Of a stretch of DNA of 64,000 nt, positions 1 to 8,845 are shown piece after piece; position 1 is the first letter of the stretch, and each line of letters opens with the position of its first letter. The stretch spans positions 8,922-72,921 of the forward strand of contig DATKUY010000021.1 of the NCBI GenBank assembly GCA_035530375.1, written 5' to 3'. This DNA comes from Sulfuricella sp035530375. Its GTDB lineage: Bacteria > Pseudomonadota > Gammaproteobacteria > Burkholderiales > Sulfuricellaceae. The position numbers were made by a program, and so were the translations under genes. The notes under the pieces were generated by a model that ran no database searches, was not told the DNA's origin, and was given only the letters and a program-made list of their open reading frames with translations.

Positions 1-83
1 AAGGGGCACTGCTGGCGCTGATGGCCGGGGTGGGGGCGGTTCTCTGGCTGCTTCGCCGCCGGTCGCAACGGCGTTCTTCATGA
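1..83 (+). CDS. C-terminal end of an unidentified membrane protein (partial)
   Basis: The window opens inside a plus-strand gene whose last 26 codons are visible and end in TGA at 81-83. They encode a hydrophobic stretch rich in Gly, Ala, Leu and Val, followed by an Arg/Ser-rich tail (about seven Arg in the last twelve residues). This is the pattern of a single C-terminal transmembrane helix with a positively charged cytoplasmic end. Too little is present to name a family. The next gene converges on it with only a few bases between. Confidence 0.5.
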   Translation, partial: GALLALMAGVGAVLWLLRRRSQRRSS

Positions 84-90
84 GACGGCT

Positions 91-573
91 TTAAAGCATC
101 TCGATCACCCACCTGGTCACCGTTCCGGTGGCGTGCGCGCATTGCTTGCCGCGGGCTTGGTCAAAGGCCTTGTATTCCTCGGCGTTCCACATGTCGTAGG
201 TGCGGCCGGTAAACTGCTGCTGGAGTTCCGCGCAGGTGATGCCGCCGAATTCCTGGCGGAAGCGTTCGACCAGTTCCTTGTTCTTCTTGAAGTTGTTGAT
301 GCAGCGCCCCTTGTCGAGCTTGTCCCGGTCGCGGCCGTATTTCGCGCTGAGCGCCATCAGTCCGCCGGTCAGCGCGCCGCAGGCGCCTTGAGCCATCAGC
401 CCGCCACCGCCGGAAAGCCCGTGGCTGGCCTTGATGGTGCTGTCGTCGATGATGCCGACGGTTTCCTGGACGGTGGCAAGGACGCATTGCGGGCAACAGC
501 CGTAGTCCAGCTCGTATTTAACCGCTTTTTCATAGGCCTGCTCGGCCAACGCCTGTTTTTCTTCCTGGTCCAT
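91..573 (-). CDS. C-GCAxxG-C-C family protein
   Basis: This 160-residue cytoplasmic protein matches the C_GCAxxG_C_C family, a group of small cysteine-rich proteins thought to bind a redox or metal centre; the biochemical role is not established. Visible Cys residues are 26, 27, 30, 65, 91, 114 and 145, with the family-defining Gly-rich stretch and GACGALTGG around 63-71. The ATG at 573 has a GGAGA ribosome-binding site. It begins 15 bases downstream of the glycogen phosphorylase stop on the same strand, so the two are probably co-transcribed. There is no signal peptide or membrane segment. Confidence 0.8.
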   Translation of the reverse strand: MDQEEKQALAEQAYEKAVKYELDYGCCPQCVLATVQETVGIIDDSTIKASHGLSGGGGLMAQGACGALTGGLMALSAKYGRDRDKLDKGRCINNFKKNKELVERFRQEFGGITCAELQQQFTGRTYDMWNAEEYKAFDQARGKQCAHATGTVTRWVIEML

Positions 574-588
574 GTCTGTCTCCGTGCC

Positions 589-3126
589 TTATTCGACCGT
601 CCATGCCGGCACTTGCGGCAGGTGCCAGATGTCGCGGTTGTAATCGAGGATGGCGCGGTCGCTGGAGAACTTGCCGCTGGCCGCCGTGTTGAGGATGCTC
701 ATGCGCGTCCACTGCTCGGTGTCGCGATAGGCGTGGGCAGCCCGCCGTTGTGCATCGACGTAGGCGCGGAAGTCTGCCGCGGTCAGCCATGGGTCGTGGG
801 GATTGGTCACTGTATGGATGATCGGATCGAAAATGCCCGGTTCGAACAGGTTGAAGTGGCCGCTTTCCAGCAACTGCATGACGCGTTTCAGGTCCTCGTC
901 CGCATCGATGATCGCGGCAGGATCGTAATGGCCGCGCGTGGCGTCCACTTCCTCTGCGGAGAGGCCGAACAGGAAGAAGTTTTCTTCCCCCGCCTCCTCG
1001 CGGATTTCGATGTTGGCGCCGTCCAGGGTGCCGATGGTGAGCGCCCCGTTCATCATGAACTTCATGTTGCCGGTGCCGGAAGCCTCCTTGCCGGCAGTGG
1101 AAATCTGCTCCGACAGATCGGTGCCGGGGCAGATGATTTCCATCGCCGACACCCGGTAGTTGGGCAGGAAGGCCAGCCGCAGCAGACCGCTGGTCGCCGG
1201 GTCGGCATTGACAACCGCAGCCACCGAATTCACCAGCTTGATGATGCGCTTGGCGATCATGTAGCCCGGCGCGGCCTTGCCGCCGATCAGCACGCAGCGC
1301 GGCGTCCAGTCGGCGGTGTCGCCCCGCTTGATGCGGTCGTAGAGATGGATCACGTGCAGCACGTTGAGCAGTTGCCGTTTGTATTCGTGGATGCGCTTAA
1401 CCTGAACGTCGAACAGGGCGTCGATGCCGAATTCCACGCCGCAGTCGCGCCGCACCATCTCTGCCAAGCGCGTCTTGTTGGCCTGCTTGATGGTGCGCCA
1501 TTCGGCACGGAACGCGGCATCTTCGGCGCGCGGAGCAAGCTGCCTCAACTTGGGCAGGTCGGCAATCCAGCCTGCGCCGATGGTGCGGCTGATCAGATCC
1601 TTCAGGCCGGGGTTGGCCCAGGCTATCCAGCGGCGCGGCGTGACGCCGTTGGTCTTGTTGTTGAATTTCTCCGGCCAGAGCTCGTAAAAATCGCGGAACA
1701 GGTGCTGCTGCAACAGTTGCGAATGCAGCTCCGCGACGCCGTTTACCGACATGCCGGACACCACGGCGAGGTAGGCCATGCGAATCTGCGGTTCGCCGCC
1801 TTCCTCGATGATCGACATGCGCCGCTGCCGCTCGCTATCGCCCGGCCAGCGCTGCGCCACATCGACCAGGAAGCGGGCGTTGATTTCGCGGACGATGTCC
1901 AGCAGCCGTGGCAGCAGCCGTCCGAACATGCTCAGCGGCCATCTTTCCAGCGCTTCCGGCAGCAGGGTGTGATTGGTGTAGGCGACGGTGCGTCGGGTAA
2001 CATCCCAGGCGGCATCCCATTCCAGGCCATGCTCATCCATCAGGAGACGCATCAGCTCCGGCACCGCGCAGGTAGGATGGGTATCGTTGAGCTGGAAGCA
2101 GTTCTTTTCGGCAAACCGGCTGAAGTCCTCGCCGTGAATCAGCACCCAGCGGCGCAATACGTCCTGCAGGCTGGCCGAGGCCAGGAAATATTGCTGGCGC
2201 AGACGCAGTTCCTTGCCGTTTTCGCTGGCGTCGTTGGGGTAGAGCACCATGGTGATGTGCTCGGCGGCGTTCTTCGCACCCACTGCTTCGGTGTAGCTGC
2301 CGGCGTTGAATTCGCCCAGATCGAACTCGTCGGTCGCTGCCGCCTTCCACAGGCGCAGGGTGTTGACCGTGCCGTTGCGGTAACCGGGAACCGGCACATC
2401 GTAAGGTACGGCCATGACATCCTGCGAATATACCCAGCGGGCATGCAGGCTGCCGTCAGGGTTGGGATGAAGCTCGGAATGGCCGCCGAACTTGACCCGC
2501 AGCGTGAATTCGGGCCGCTCGATCTCCCACGGGTTGCCGTCGCGCAGCCAGTGGTCGGGTTCTTCCAACTGGAATCCGTTGTCGATTTTCTGGCGGAACA
2601 TGCCGTACTCGTAGCGGATGCCGTAGCCCATCACCGGCAATTGCAGCGTGGCGCAGCTATCGAGGAAACAGGCCGCGAGACGGCCCAGGCCGCCGTTACC
2701 CAAACCCGCATCGTGTTCCTGATCGGCGATTTCTTCCAGCACCAGACCCCAATTGCGCAATGCATCTTCCGTGGATTTATCCACTTCCAGGTTCAGCATG
2801 GCATTGCCCAGCGCCCGCCCCATCAGGAATTCCAGCGACAGGTAATAAGTACGCTTGCAGTCCTGCGCCTCATAGGCGTACTGGGTATTCTTCCAGCGCT
2901 CCACCAGACGGTCGCGCAGCGACATCGAGAGCGAAGTGTAGACATGGTAGGCGGCCAGGCACATCTGGTCCTGCCCCAGCGTGTGGCTGAAGTAGCGGCG
3001 AAAGTCCTCGACGATGCTGGCGGCATCCATGCCCAGTGCGGGAAGCTCGTTGATGCCCGGCACGGGCTTGCTGAGGATTAGCGGTTCGGTATGAATAAGT
3101 CTCTCCAAAGCAGGTTGCGAGCGCAA
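589..3126 (-). CDS. glgP: glycogen/starch phosphorylase
   Basis: Glycogen phosphorylase releases glucose-1-phosphate from alpha-1,4-glucan ends. The protein is 845 residues, the usual family length, and carries the conserved GNGGLGRLAACFLDS segment near residue 140 and the pyridoxal-phosphate motif GTGNMKFMMNG, where Lys689 should form the Schiff base. The start is uncertain: the longest frame begins with TTG at 3126, and an ATG at 3030 would begin close to the conserved phosphorylase core; neither has a strong ribosome-binding site. No other glycogen gene lies in the window, so storage-polymer genes must be elsewhere. The C-GCAxxG-C-C gene follows 15 bases downstream. Confidence 0.95.
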   Translation of the reverse strand: MRSQPALERLIHTEPLILSKPVPGINELPALGMDAASIVEDFRRYFSHTLGQDQMCLAAYHVYTSLSMSLRDRLVERWKNTQYAYEAQDCKRTYYLSLEFLMGRALGNAMLNLEVDKSTEDALRNWGLVLEEIADQEHDAGLGNGGLGRLAACFLDSCATLQLPVMGYGIRYEYGMFRQKIDNGFQLEEPDHWLRDGNPWEIERPEFTLRVKFGGHSELHPNPDGSLHARWVYSQDVMAVPYDVPVPGYRNGTVNTLRLWKAAATDEFDLGEFNAGSYTEAVGAKNAAEHITMVLYPNDASENGKELRLRQQYFLASASLQDVLRRWVLIHGEDFSRFAEKNCFQLNDTHPTCAVPELMRLLMDEHGLEWDAAWDVTRRTVAYTNHTLLPEALERWPLSMFGRLLPRLLDIVREINARFLVDVAQRWPGDSERQRRMSIIEEGGEPQIRMAYLAVVSGMSVNGVAELHSQLLQQHLFRDFYELWPEKFNNKTNGVTPRRWIAWANPGLKDLISRTIGAGWIADLPKLRQLAPRAEDAAFRAEWRTIKQANKTRLAEMVRRDCGVEFGIDALFDVQVKRIHEYKRQLLNVLHVIHLYDRIKRGDTADWTPRCVLIGGKAAPGYMIAKRIIKLVNSVAAVVNADPATSGLLRLAFLPNYRVSAMEIICPGTDLSEQISTAGKEASGTGNMKFMMNGALTIGTLDGANIEIREEAGEENFFLFGLSAEEVDATRGHYDPAAIIDADEDLKRVMQLLESGHFNLFEPGIFDPIIHTVTNPHDPWLTAADFRAYVDAQRRAAHAYRDTEQWTRMSILNTAASGKFSSDRAILDYNRDIWHLPQVPAWTVE

Positions 3127-3484
3127 CCCAAAAGTTTGCGGATACGGATGGCGATGCTTCCGTTTCGGCCGTGGGCCTGTCGAATAAGCTCAAGCCGAAC
3201 TGCGGTCGATCTTCGAATTTTACCAGATATCCTGCCTGCCCAGCAGCTTCCAAAATACGCCGGTTGAATGCCGCATTATAATGGCGCCTGAAAAAAACAG
3301 GCCGGTATATAATTGGCTTTGCGGCAGGGATCGCCCCCTGTCTCACAGCCAATTTGAGAAGCGCCGTTAATATGCAGGAGGAAGTCTCCGGAAATGGTGG
3401 ACAGCGACCCGTGAAACTCCGGATGCCCCCATGGCGGAAGGAAGTCATCAATCAACCATCATCCGATCATGACCAGAAAAATCC
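3127..3484. other. Intergenic region between glgP and the response regulator
   Basis: About 360 bases separate two divergently transcribed genes. No convincing gene was found. One 38-codon frame starts with ATG at 3372 and its stop overlaps the response-regulator start in an ATGA, but it has no ribosome-binding site and no recognisable content. The region presumably holds the two opposing promoters, though no strong -35/-10 pair stood out. Confidence 0.4.
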
Positions 3485-3901
3485 ATGACACCGAACTCGA
3501 ACTCACCCATAGCAATGACTGACGTCCCAACGCTGCATATCCTGCTGGTGGAAGATAACCAGGTTAATCAGGAACTCATGATCGCCTTGCTCAAAAGGAG
3601 GCGGCATCGGGTGGTAGTTGCGCAAAACGGCAAGGAAGCCCTTGATATCCTTGAACGCCATGAGTTCGACGCCATCCTGATGGATATACAAATGCCCGTA
3701 ATGGATGGCTTGGAGGCGACACGCCAGATACGGGAGAAAGAGAAGCAAAGCGGCGGGCATGTCCCGATTATTGCAATAACCGCCAACACCCTGCCACAGG
3801 ATCAGGAACTCTGCGTCCAGGCGGGCATGGATGACTATGTCGCAAAACCCGTTGAAATCAACAAGCTGTTTACAGCACTCCAGCGCATACCCGCAAAATA
3901 A
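3485..3901 (+). CDS. single-domain response regulator (CheY-like receiver)
   Basis: A stand-alone phosphoacceptor (REC) domain of 138 residues. Acidic pocket residues Glu23/Asp24, phosphorylation site Asp67 in ILMDIQMPVMDG, Thr99 and Lys121 (VAKPV) are all present, so it should be phosphorylatable. There is no output domain. The sequence style, with IQMPVMDGLEATR and AITANTL, resembles the receivers fused to hybrid histidine kinases, so it may be a phosphorelay intermediate. No kinase gene is adjacent. An internal ATG at 3515 would remove ten poorly conserved residues and is an equally plausible start; neither start has a clear ribosome-binding site. Confidence 0.9.
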   Translation: MTPNSNSPIAMTDVPTLHILLVEDNQVNQELMIALLKRRRHRVVVAQNGKEALDILERHEFDAILMDIQMPVMDGLEATRQIREKEKQSGGHVPIIAITANTLPQDQELCVQAGMDDYVAKPVEINKLFTALQRIPAK

Positions 3902-3958
3902 CGTGCCGCTTCCGATAATGCGATACAGGAGCGCAACCGTATCAAACAGAAGTTAAAT

Positions 3959-5503
3959 TTACGGTGATTCCGGCAACAGCAGGCTGAGCCACGGCAGCAA
4001 CTGGCCCAGCAGCACCAATCCCAGCAGAACGGCAATCACCATCATCCAGCGTCGCTCCCTTGCATGCCGCGCACGCAGCTCCTCGCGCAGGAGCTGGAGT
4101 TCGCCGCTCTCGTCGCGGCTCAGGGCGCGGTGCACCAATCGCGGTAGTTGCGGCAGCAAGGTTCCCCAATGCGGCGCCTCGGTCTTGAGGGTCCTGGCCA
4201 AGCCGCGCCACCCGAGCTGCTCGCTCATCCATTGCTCGAGAAAAGGCTTGGCGGTTTGCCACAGGTCGAGTTCGGGGTCGAGCTGCCGGCCCAGGCCTTC
4301 GATATTGAGCAGGGTTTTTTGCAGCATCACCAGTTGCGGCTGGATCACCACGCCGAAACGGCGCGAGGTCTGGAACAGGCGCAGCAGGAAGCGGCCAAAG
4401 GAAATTTCCTTGAGCGGGCGGTCGAAGATCGGTTCGCACACCGAACGGATCGCCGCCTCGAACTCGTCCTCGCGGGTATCGGCGGGCGCCCAACCGGCCT
4501 CGATGTGGGCTTGGGCGACGCGCTTGTAATCGCGTTTGAAGAAGGCCAGGAAGTTCTGCGCCAGATAGCTCTTGTCGCGGTCGGTGAGGGTGCTCATGAT
4601 GCCGAAATCGAGCGCGATATAACGCCCGTCCGGACTGACCAGGATGTTGCCGGGATGCATGTCGGCATGAAAAAATCCGTCACGGAATACCTGGGTGAAG
4701 AAGATCGTCACGCCCTCTTTGGCCAGCCTGGGGATGTCGATGCCTTGCCCGCGCAGCCGGTCGACCTGGCTGATCGGCGTGCCGGCCATGCGCTCCATCA
4801 CCATCACGCTCTTGTGGCACCAGTCCCAGTAGATTTCCGGCACCAGCAATAGCTCGGAGTCCTGGAAGTTGCGCCTTAACTGGCTGCCGTTGGCGGCTTC
4901 GCGCATCAGGTCGAGTTCGTCCTCCAGATGCTTCTCGAACTCCGCCACCACCTCGCACGGGCGCAGGCGTTTGCCGTCCTGCCACAGGGATTCCACCAGC
5001 CCGGCGCCGGCATAGAGCAACTCCACGTCGTGGGCGATGACTTTGCCGATGTCGGGACGCAGTATCTTCACCGCCGCCTCGCGGCCATCCGGCAATCGGG
5101 CGAAGTGCACCTGGGCGACGGAAGCGGAGGCTACCGGCACCGGGTCGAATTCGGCGAACACTTCACTGGCCGGCTTGCCATAGGCGTGCTGGATTGCCGC
5201 CAGGGCGATTTCCGGTGCGAATGGCGGCACCCGGTCCTGCAACCTGGCGAGTTCATCGGCAATATCGGTCGGAATCAGGTCGCGCCGGGTGGATAGCACC
5301 TGGCCGAACTTGACGAAGATCGGGCCGAGAGCCTCAAGCGCCCGGCGCAGCCGGACCGCGCGCGGCTCTTCGAGTGGTCGCCAGAACAGCGCGACCATGA
5401 CCAGCGGACGCAGCCAGCGGAAGCGCTCGTGACCGAGGATGAACTCTTCCAGGCCGAAGCGCAGGGTGACATAAAAGATTTTGGCGAGACGTAGAATTTT
5501 CAT
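3959..5503 (-). CDS. ubiB: ubiquinone biosynthesis protein UbiB (ABC1/ADCK atypical kinase)
   Basis: UbiB is a membrane-associated atypical kinase/ATPase that supports the aerobic ring-modifying steps of ubiquinone synthesis. In this 514-residue protein the family KxGQ motif (FVKFGQVLSTR), an AAVKILRP ATP-binding lysine segment, HADMHPGNILV and the metal-binding ALDFG are visible. A hydrophobic C-terminal segment (residues about 480-505) fits the usual membrane anchor. Its start overlaps the end of ubiJ by four bases, which indicates translational coupling. It is the last gene of the ubiE-Tim44-ubiJ-ubiB run. Confidence 0.95.
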   Translation of the reverse strand: MKILRLAKIFYVTLRFGLEEFILGHERFRWLRPLVMVALFWRPLEEPRAVRLRRALEALGPIFVKFGQVLSTRRDLIPTDIADELARLQDRVPPFAPEIALAAIQHAYGKPASEVFAEFDPVPVASASVAQVHFARLPDGREAAVKILRPDIGKVIAHDVELLYAGAGLVESLWQDGKRLRPCEVVAEFEKHLEDELDLMREAANGSQLRRNFQDSELLLVPEIYWDWCHKSVMVMERMAGTPISQVDRLRGQGIDIPRLAKEGVTIFFTQVFRDGFFHADMHPGNILVSPDGRYIALDFGIMSTLTDRDKSYLAQNFLAFFKRDYKRVAQAHIEAGWAPADTREDEFEAAIRSVCEPIFDRPLKEISFGRFLLRLFQTSRRFGVVIQPQLVMLQKTLLNIEGLGRQLDPELDLWQTAKPFLEQWMSEQLGWRGLARTLKTEAPHWGTLLPQLPRLVHRALSRDESGELQLLREELRARHARERRWMMVIAVLLGLVLLGQLLPWLSLLLPESP

Positions 5504-6114
5504 TGTTTGGACAAGAGTTGTTCGATTTTTTGTTCCAGCCGCTCCACCCGGCCATGCAGTTGTTCCACTTCGCCGAAGAAAGCGCGCACCGCTTCCGGTT
5601 GCGCCAGCACAGGGCTTTCTTGCTGCCAGTGTTCGACCCAGGATCTGGCGATGGTTTCGGCAGCATTCCTGTGCCAGCCGAGCGCGCCGGATGCGGCGGA
5701 AACCAGCTTGTGCGCGGCGATGTCGCCAACGATACGACTCAGGTCTTCTTCTACATCCCAGTGCAGGGCGCCGAAAATTTCCGCCAGCTCCCGTGCCAGC
5801 GTGGCGTCCTGCCCCGCACCGATAAAACGCCCGGCGGGATCATTCGGAATCAGCCAGGCCGGCGGGTTGGGAGTCAGAATTGCATCTGCCTGCACGCCGC
5901 GCCCGGCCGTGGCGACGCTGCCGTCATCCCGAATAACCAGGGCAATGCTGGCAGGCAGCAGACGCATCTGCACGGTTTTGCCGGCATGACGCCGCAAACG
6001 GGCCATCGCCCAGGATTGCTGACTGAGGAGATGATTGAAAAACCCGGTCAGCGCGGTTTCGGGCAGAGACGAAAGTACGCTGCCGGGCTGTTTGCTCGGC
6101 GTATCGGAAATCAA
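5500..6114 (-). CDS. ubiJ: ubiquinone biosynthesis accessory factor UbiJ (SCP2-domain)
   Basis: UbiJ binds isoprenoid intermediates through an SCP2-like domain and helps assemble the Ubi complex. The protein has the SCP2-like N-terminal two thirds (a TVQMRLLPASIALVIRDDG stretch, then a conserved LARELAEIFGALHWDVEEDLS region) and a C-terminal coiled coil ending in EQKIEQLL, as in known UbiJ proteins. The frame is open further upstream to 6216, but that part overlaps the Tim44 gene and looks non-coding. The TTG at 6114, five bases after the Tim44 stop with a weak AGG upstream, gives a sensible 204-residue product. Identity rests on domain pattern and its place between ubiE and ubiB, as in the E. 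coli ubiEJB order. Confidence 0.8.
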   Translation of the reverse strand: MISDTPSKQPGSVLSSLPETALTGFFNHLLSQQSWAMARLRRHAGKTVQMRLLPASIALVIRDDGSVATAGRGVQADAILTPNPPAWLIPNDPAGRFIGAGQDATLARELAEIFGALHWDVEEDLSRIVGDIAAHKLVSAASGALGWHRNAAETIARSWVEHWQQESPVLAQPEAVRAFFGEVEQLHGRVERLEQKIEQLLSKQ

Positions 6115-6118
6115 TCGT

Positions 6119-6964
6119 TCAGACCTGTTGAATGCCCGAGATGAACCAGGTGGCATTGGCTTGTGACAAGGATTTCTGGATGTGCCAGATTTCATTGAAG
6201 GCTTCCGCCGGTGCATTTTCCTCCTCGCGGATCATGCCGGAGAAACGCACGCTGGCGATGGCCATGTCGCCCTCGGTGACCACGTCGGCGATCTCGGCAT
6301 TGAGCGTAACCACCTCGGTTTTGTTCGGCTTGCCGCCGCGCTCCTGGATTTGCATGCTGAGTTCGGCATACATTTCCGGCGTGACGTACTCGCGGATGTC
6401 GTTGATGTCGCCGCGGTCATTAGCGTCCTGCAGGCGGATGAACTGCTTTTTCGCCTCGCGCAGGAAAGGCTCGTCCTCAAACCAGGCGGGACGGCTGCCG
6501 GCGACTACTGGGGCGATCGGAGTTGTACCGGGGGACAAGCCGGCCTCCGTGCCCATCATGCGCTGCACGGTGTTTTCCCCATAACCGGCGTACTGCACCG
6601 GCTGCGGCTGAGGCTTGCGCAGCAAGCGGACAATTAGGAACACGCCCGCAACCAGCGCCAGGATCATCAGGATGTTGCCGATGCCGCCACCAAGGCCGCC
6701 GCCCATGAACATGGAAGCGAGCAGGCCGCCAGCGGCCAGGCCGGCTAGCGGGCCGAGCCATTTCCCGGCGCCGGAACGCCCCGGCGCAGCGGGGGCCGGT
6801 GCCGGCGCAGCGGCTGGCGCTGCCCTCTGTGGCGCGGGCGCCATCTGGCGCTGCTTGCCGAAGCTGCGTCCGCCACCCATGCGCCGGGCATCGGCATCCT
6901 GAATCGCCAGGCCGAAACCGAGAATTGCCACGACAAAAATAGTCAAAAAATTTTTCATATACAT
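6119..6964 (-). CDS. Tim44-like domain protein inside the ubi operon
   Basis: This 281-residue protein has a hydrophobic N-terminal segment (about 1-25, signal peptide or anchor), an Ala/Pro-rich low-complexity stretch (about 40-68), a Gly-rich region followed by a second hydrophobic segment (about 70-112), and a C-terminal Tim44-like domain (about 150-281) with the pattern RLQDANDRGDINDIREYVTP. Bacterial Tim44-like proteins have no settled role; the mitochondrial domain binds membranes. It sits between ubiE and ubiJ and is nearly contiguous with ubiJ, suggesting a membrane-scaffold or lipid-binding role linked to the ubiquinone machinery (inference). ATG at 6964 and ATG at 6958 are both possible starts. 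Confidence 0.85.
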   Translation of the reverse strand: MYMKNFLTIFVVAILGFGLAIQDADARRMGGGRSFGKQRQMAPAPQRAAPAAAPAPAPAAPGRSGAGKWLGPLAGLAAGGLLASMFMGGGLGGGIGNILMILALVAGVFLIVRLLRKPQPQPVQYAGYGENTVQRMMGTEAGLSPGTTPIAPVVAGSRPAWFEDEPFLREAKKQFIRLQDANDRGDINDIREYVTPEMYAELSMQIQERGGKPNKTEVVTLNAEIADVVTEGDMAIASVRFSGMIREEENAPAEAFNEIWHIQKSLSQANATWFISGIQQV

Positions 6965-7034
6965 ATATGTCAGACCGCCAAAAAATCATCCGGTAATAAA
7001 ACAAAAAATGCCGGTCACGAAGACCGCGGTATTT

Positions 7035-7769
7035 TTAGAGTTTGAATCCCTTGTGCAGGGCGACGACACCCGCCGTCAGGTTGAAGTATTCGACGCGCTC
7101 GAAGCCCGCCTGTTCCATCATCTGCTTGAGCTCTTCCTGGCCCGGGTGCATGCGGATGGATTCGGCGAGGTAGCGGTAACTTTCCTCGTCGTCCGTCACC
7201 AGCTTGCCCATCAAGGGCAGCGCCTTGAACGAGTAGGCGTCATATAGGGGTTGCAGCGGTTTCCATATCCTGGAAAACTCCAGCACCAGCAGCCGCCCGC
7301 CGGGGCGCAGGACGCGGTACATCTCCTTCAGCGCCGCATCCTTGTGGGTCATGTTGCGCAGGCCGAAAGCCACGGTCACGCAATCGAAATGACTACTGGG
7401 AAAGGGCAGCTTTTCGCCGTCGCACTGCGCCGCCAGCGGCACGATACCATCGTCCAGCAGCCGGTCGCGGCCAACCTGGAGCATCGAGCTGTTGATATCG
7501 GTAAGAACCACCTCGCCGGTCTTGCCGACCCGCCTGGCGAAGGCGCGCGACAGATCGCCGCTACCGCCGGCGATGTCGAGCACCCGACCGCCTTCGCGGA
7601 TACCGCTCTGCTCGATGGTGAAGTGCTTCCACAGGCGGTGCATGCCGGCCGACATCAGGTCGTTCATCAGGTCGTAGCGTTGCGCCACGGAATGAAATAC
7701 TTCCGCGACCTTTTTTGCCTTTTCGGATTCGTTGACGGTTTGATAACCGAAATGAGTGGTCTTTTCCAT
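7035..7769 (-). CDS. ubiE: ubiquinone/menaquinone C-methyltransferase UbiE
   Basis: UbiE is the SAM-dependent C-methyltransferase shared by ubiquinone and menaquinone synthesis. The 244-residue protein starts MEKTTHFGYQTV, carries the SAM-binding motif VLDIAGGSGD at residues 63-72, and has the family signatures YDLMNDLMSAGMHRLWK and ends near ALHKGFKL. It is the first gene of a minus-strand run ubiE, Tim44-domain gene, ubiJ, ubiB. The 70-base gap to the Tim44 gene holds no obvious terminator, so a single transcript is likely. Confidence 0.97.
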   Translation of the reverse strand: MEKTTHFGYQTVNESEKAKKVAEVFHSVAQRYDLMNDLMSAGMHRLWKHFTIEQSGIREGGRVLDIAGGSGDLSRAFARRVGKTGEVVLTDINSSMLQVGRDRLLDDGIVPLAAQCDGEKLPFPSSHFDCVTVAFGLRNMTHKDAALKEMYRVLRPGGRLLVLEFSRIWKPLQPLYDAYSFKALPLMGKLVTDDEESYRYLAESIRMHPGQEELKQMMEQAGFERVEYFNLTAGVVALHKGFKL

Positions 7770-7880
7770 GCTGCCGGATCAAATAGATAAAGGTGGAATC
7801 ATAACCGACTTGGGGCGGAAACGAAATGCGGCGCGGCCAGCCTTGCCTGCCGGATTATCCGGCCGCAGATTTACACGAGT

Positions 7881-8711
7881 CTAGTACTCGGGGTTGAAGT
7901 TCTTGATGATAATCTGGCCCGATTTTTCATCGTGCTCCACCTCCAGCAGCTTGCGCGCGGCGGCCTCCTCCAGCAGCTTGCTGAACGAGCGAAAGCCGTA
8001 ATAGCTTTCGTTGAACCCCGGCTTTTGCCGCTTCAGCGCCTGCTTCACCATCGAGCCCCAGATTTTTTCTTCTTCGCCCCGCTCGGCGAACAGCGCCTCC
8101 ACGGTTTCCATCACCAGCTCCAGCGCTTCCTGGGCTTTGTCGCCTTCCTGCGCGGCTTTGGGCGCGGCTTCCGCATGATCCTTGGCGGCGGGCTTCTTCT
8201 TGACGGTGCGCTTCTTGGCCTTTTCCGCTTTTTCCCGCGCCAGGTCATCGTAATAGATGAATTCGTCGCAGTTGGCGATCAGCAGGTCGGAAGTCGAATT
8301 TTTGACCCCGACGCCGATCACGGTCTTGTTGTTCTCGCGCAGCTTGCTCACCAGCGGCGAAAAATCCGAATCGCCGCTGATGATGACGAAGGTGTCGACG
8401 TGCGATTTGGTGTAGCAAAGATCGAGCGCGTCCACCACCATGCGGATGTCGGCGGAGTTCTTGCCGGACTGGCGGACGTGGGGGATTTCGATCAGTTCGA
8501 ACGAGGCCTCGTGCATCGGCGCCTTGAATTCCTTGTAGCGATCCCAATCGCAATAAGCTTTTTTCACCACGATGCTGCCCTTGAGCAGAAGGCGCTCCAG
8601 CACCTTGCCGATATCGAATTTCTCGTACTTGGCATCGCGCACGCCCAAGGCGATATTTTCGAAATCGCAGAACAGCGCCATGCTGCGGATATTTTGAGAG
8701 GGGGTGGCCAT
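7881..8711 (-). CDS. NYN-domain putative ribonuclease with OST-HTH/LOTUS domain
   Basis: The N-terminal domain is a NYN (PIN-like) nuclease fold with the expected acidic residues: Asp16/Glu18 in FCDFENI, Asp88 and Asp94, and Asp114/Asp116 in SGDSDF. A Lys-rich linker (about 160-185) leads to a C-terminal OST-HTH/LOTUS domain (about 190-270) ending RKLLEVEHDEKSG, which in other proteins binds RNA. The same architecture occurs in eukaryotic MARF1/limkain-type proteins. The ATG at 8711 (product 276 residues) is chosen because CAGGAA precedes it; the frame stays open to 8792 but the extra residues look non-coding. The RNA substrate is unknown. Confidence 0.88.
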   Translation of the reverse strand: MATPSQNIRSMALFCDFENIALGVRDAKYEKFDIGKVLERLLLKGSIVVKKAYCDWDRYKEFKAPMHEASFELIEIPHVRQSGKNSADIRMVVDALDLCYTKSHVDTFVIISGDSDFSPLVSKLRENNKTVIGVGVKNSTSDLLIANCDEFIYYDDLAREKAEKAKKRTVKKKPAAKDHAEAAPKAAQEGDKAQEALELVMETVEALFAERGEEEKIWGSMVKQALKRQKPGFNESYYGFRSFSKLLEEAAARKLLEVEHDEKSGQIIIKNFNPEY

Positions 8712-8845
8712 GATCGGTTCCTGCAGTGATGTACATTGTGATGATAGCACTGGAGCTAACAAATATTTCACGAACATGCCGGCTGGATTCACCTAAAATG
8801 GGAATCCTGATCGAGACAAAGACATAAACCGTTGGCAGCCGATAC

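Noticed and set aside
133..3081. A 982-codon open frame opposite glgP
   Set aside because: It is the mirror of a well-conserved glycogen phosphorylase, with no recognisable motifs; long antisense frames are expected in GC-rich DNA.
3372..3488. A 38-codon ORF overlapping the response-regulator start
   Set aside because: No ribosome-binding site and no recognised content; noted only because the ATGA overlap looks operon-like.
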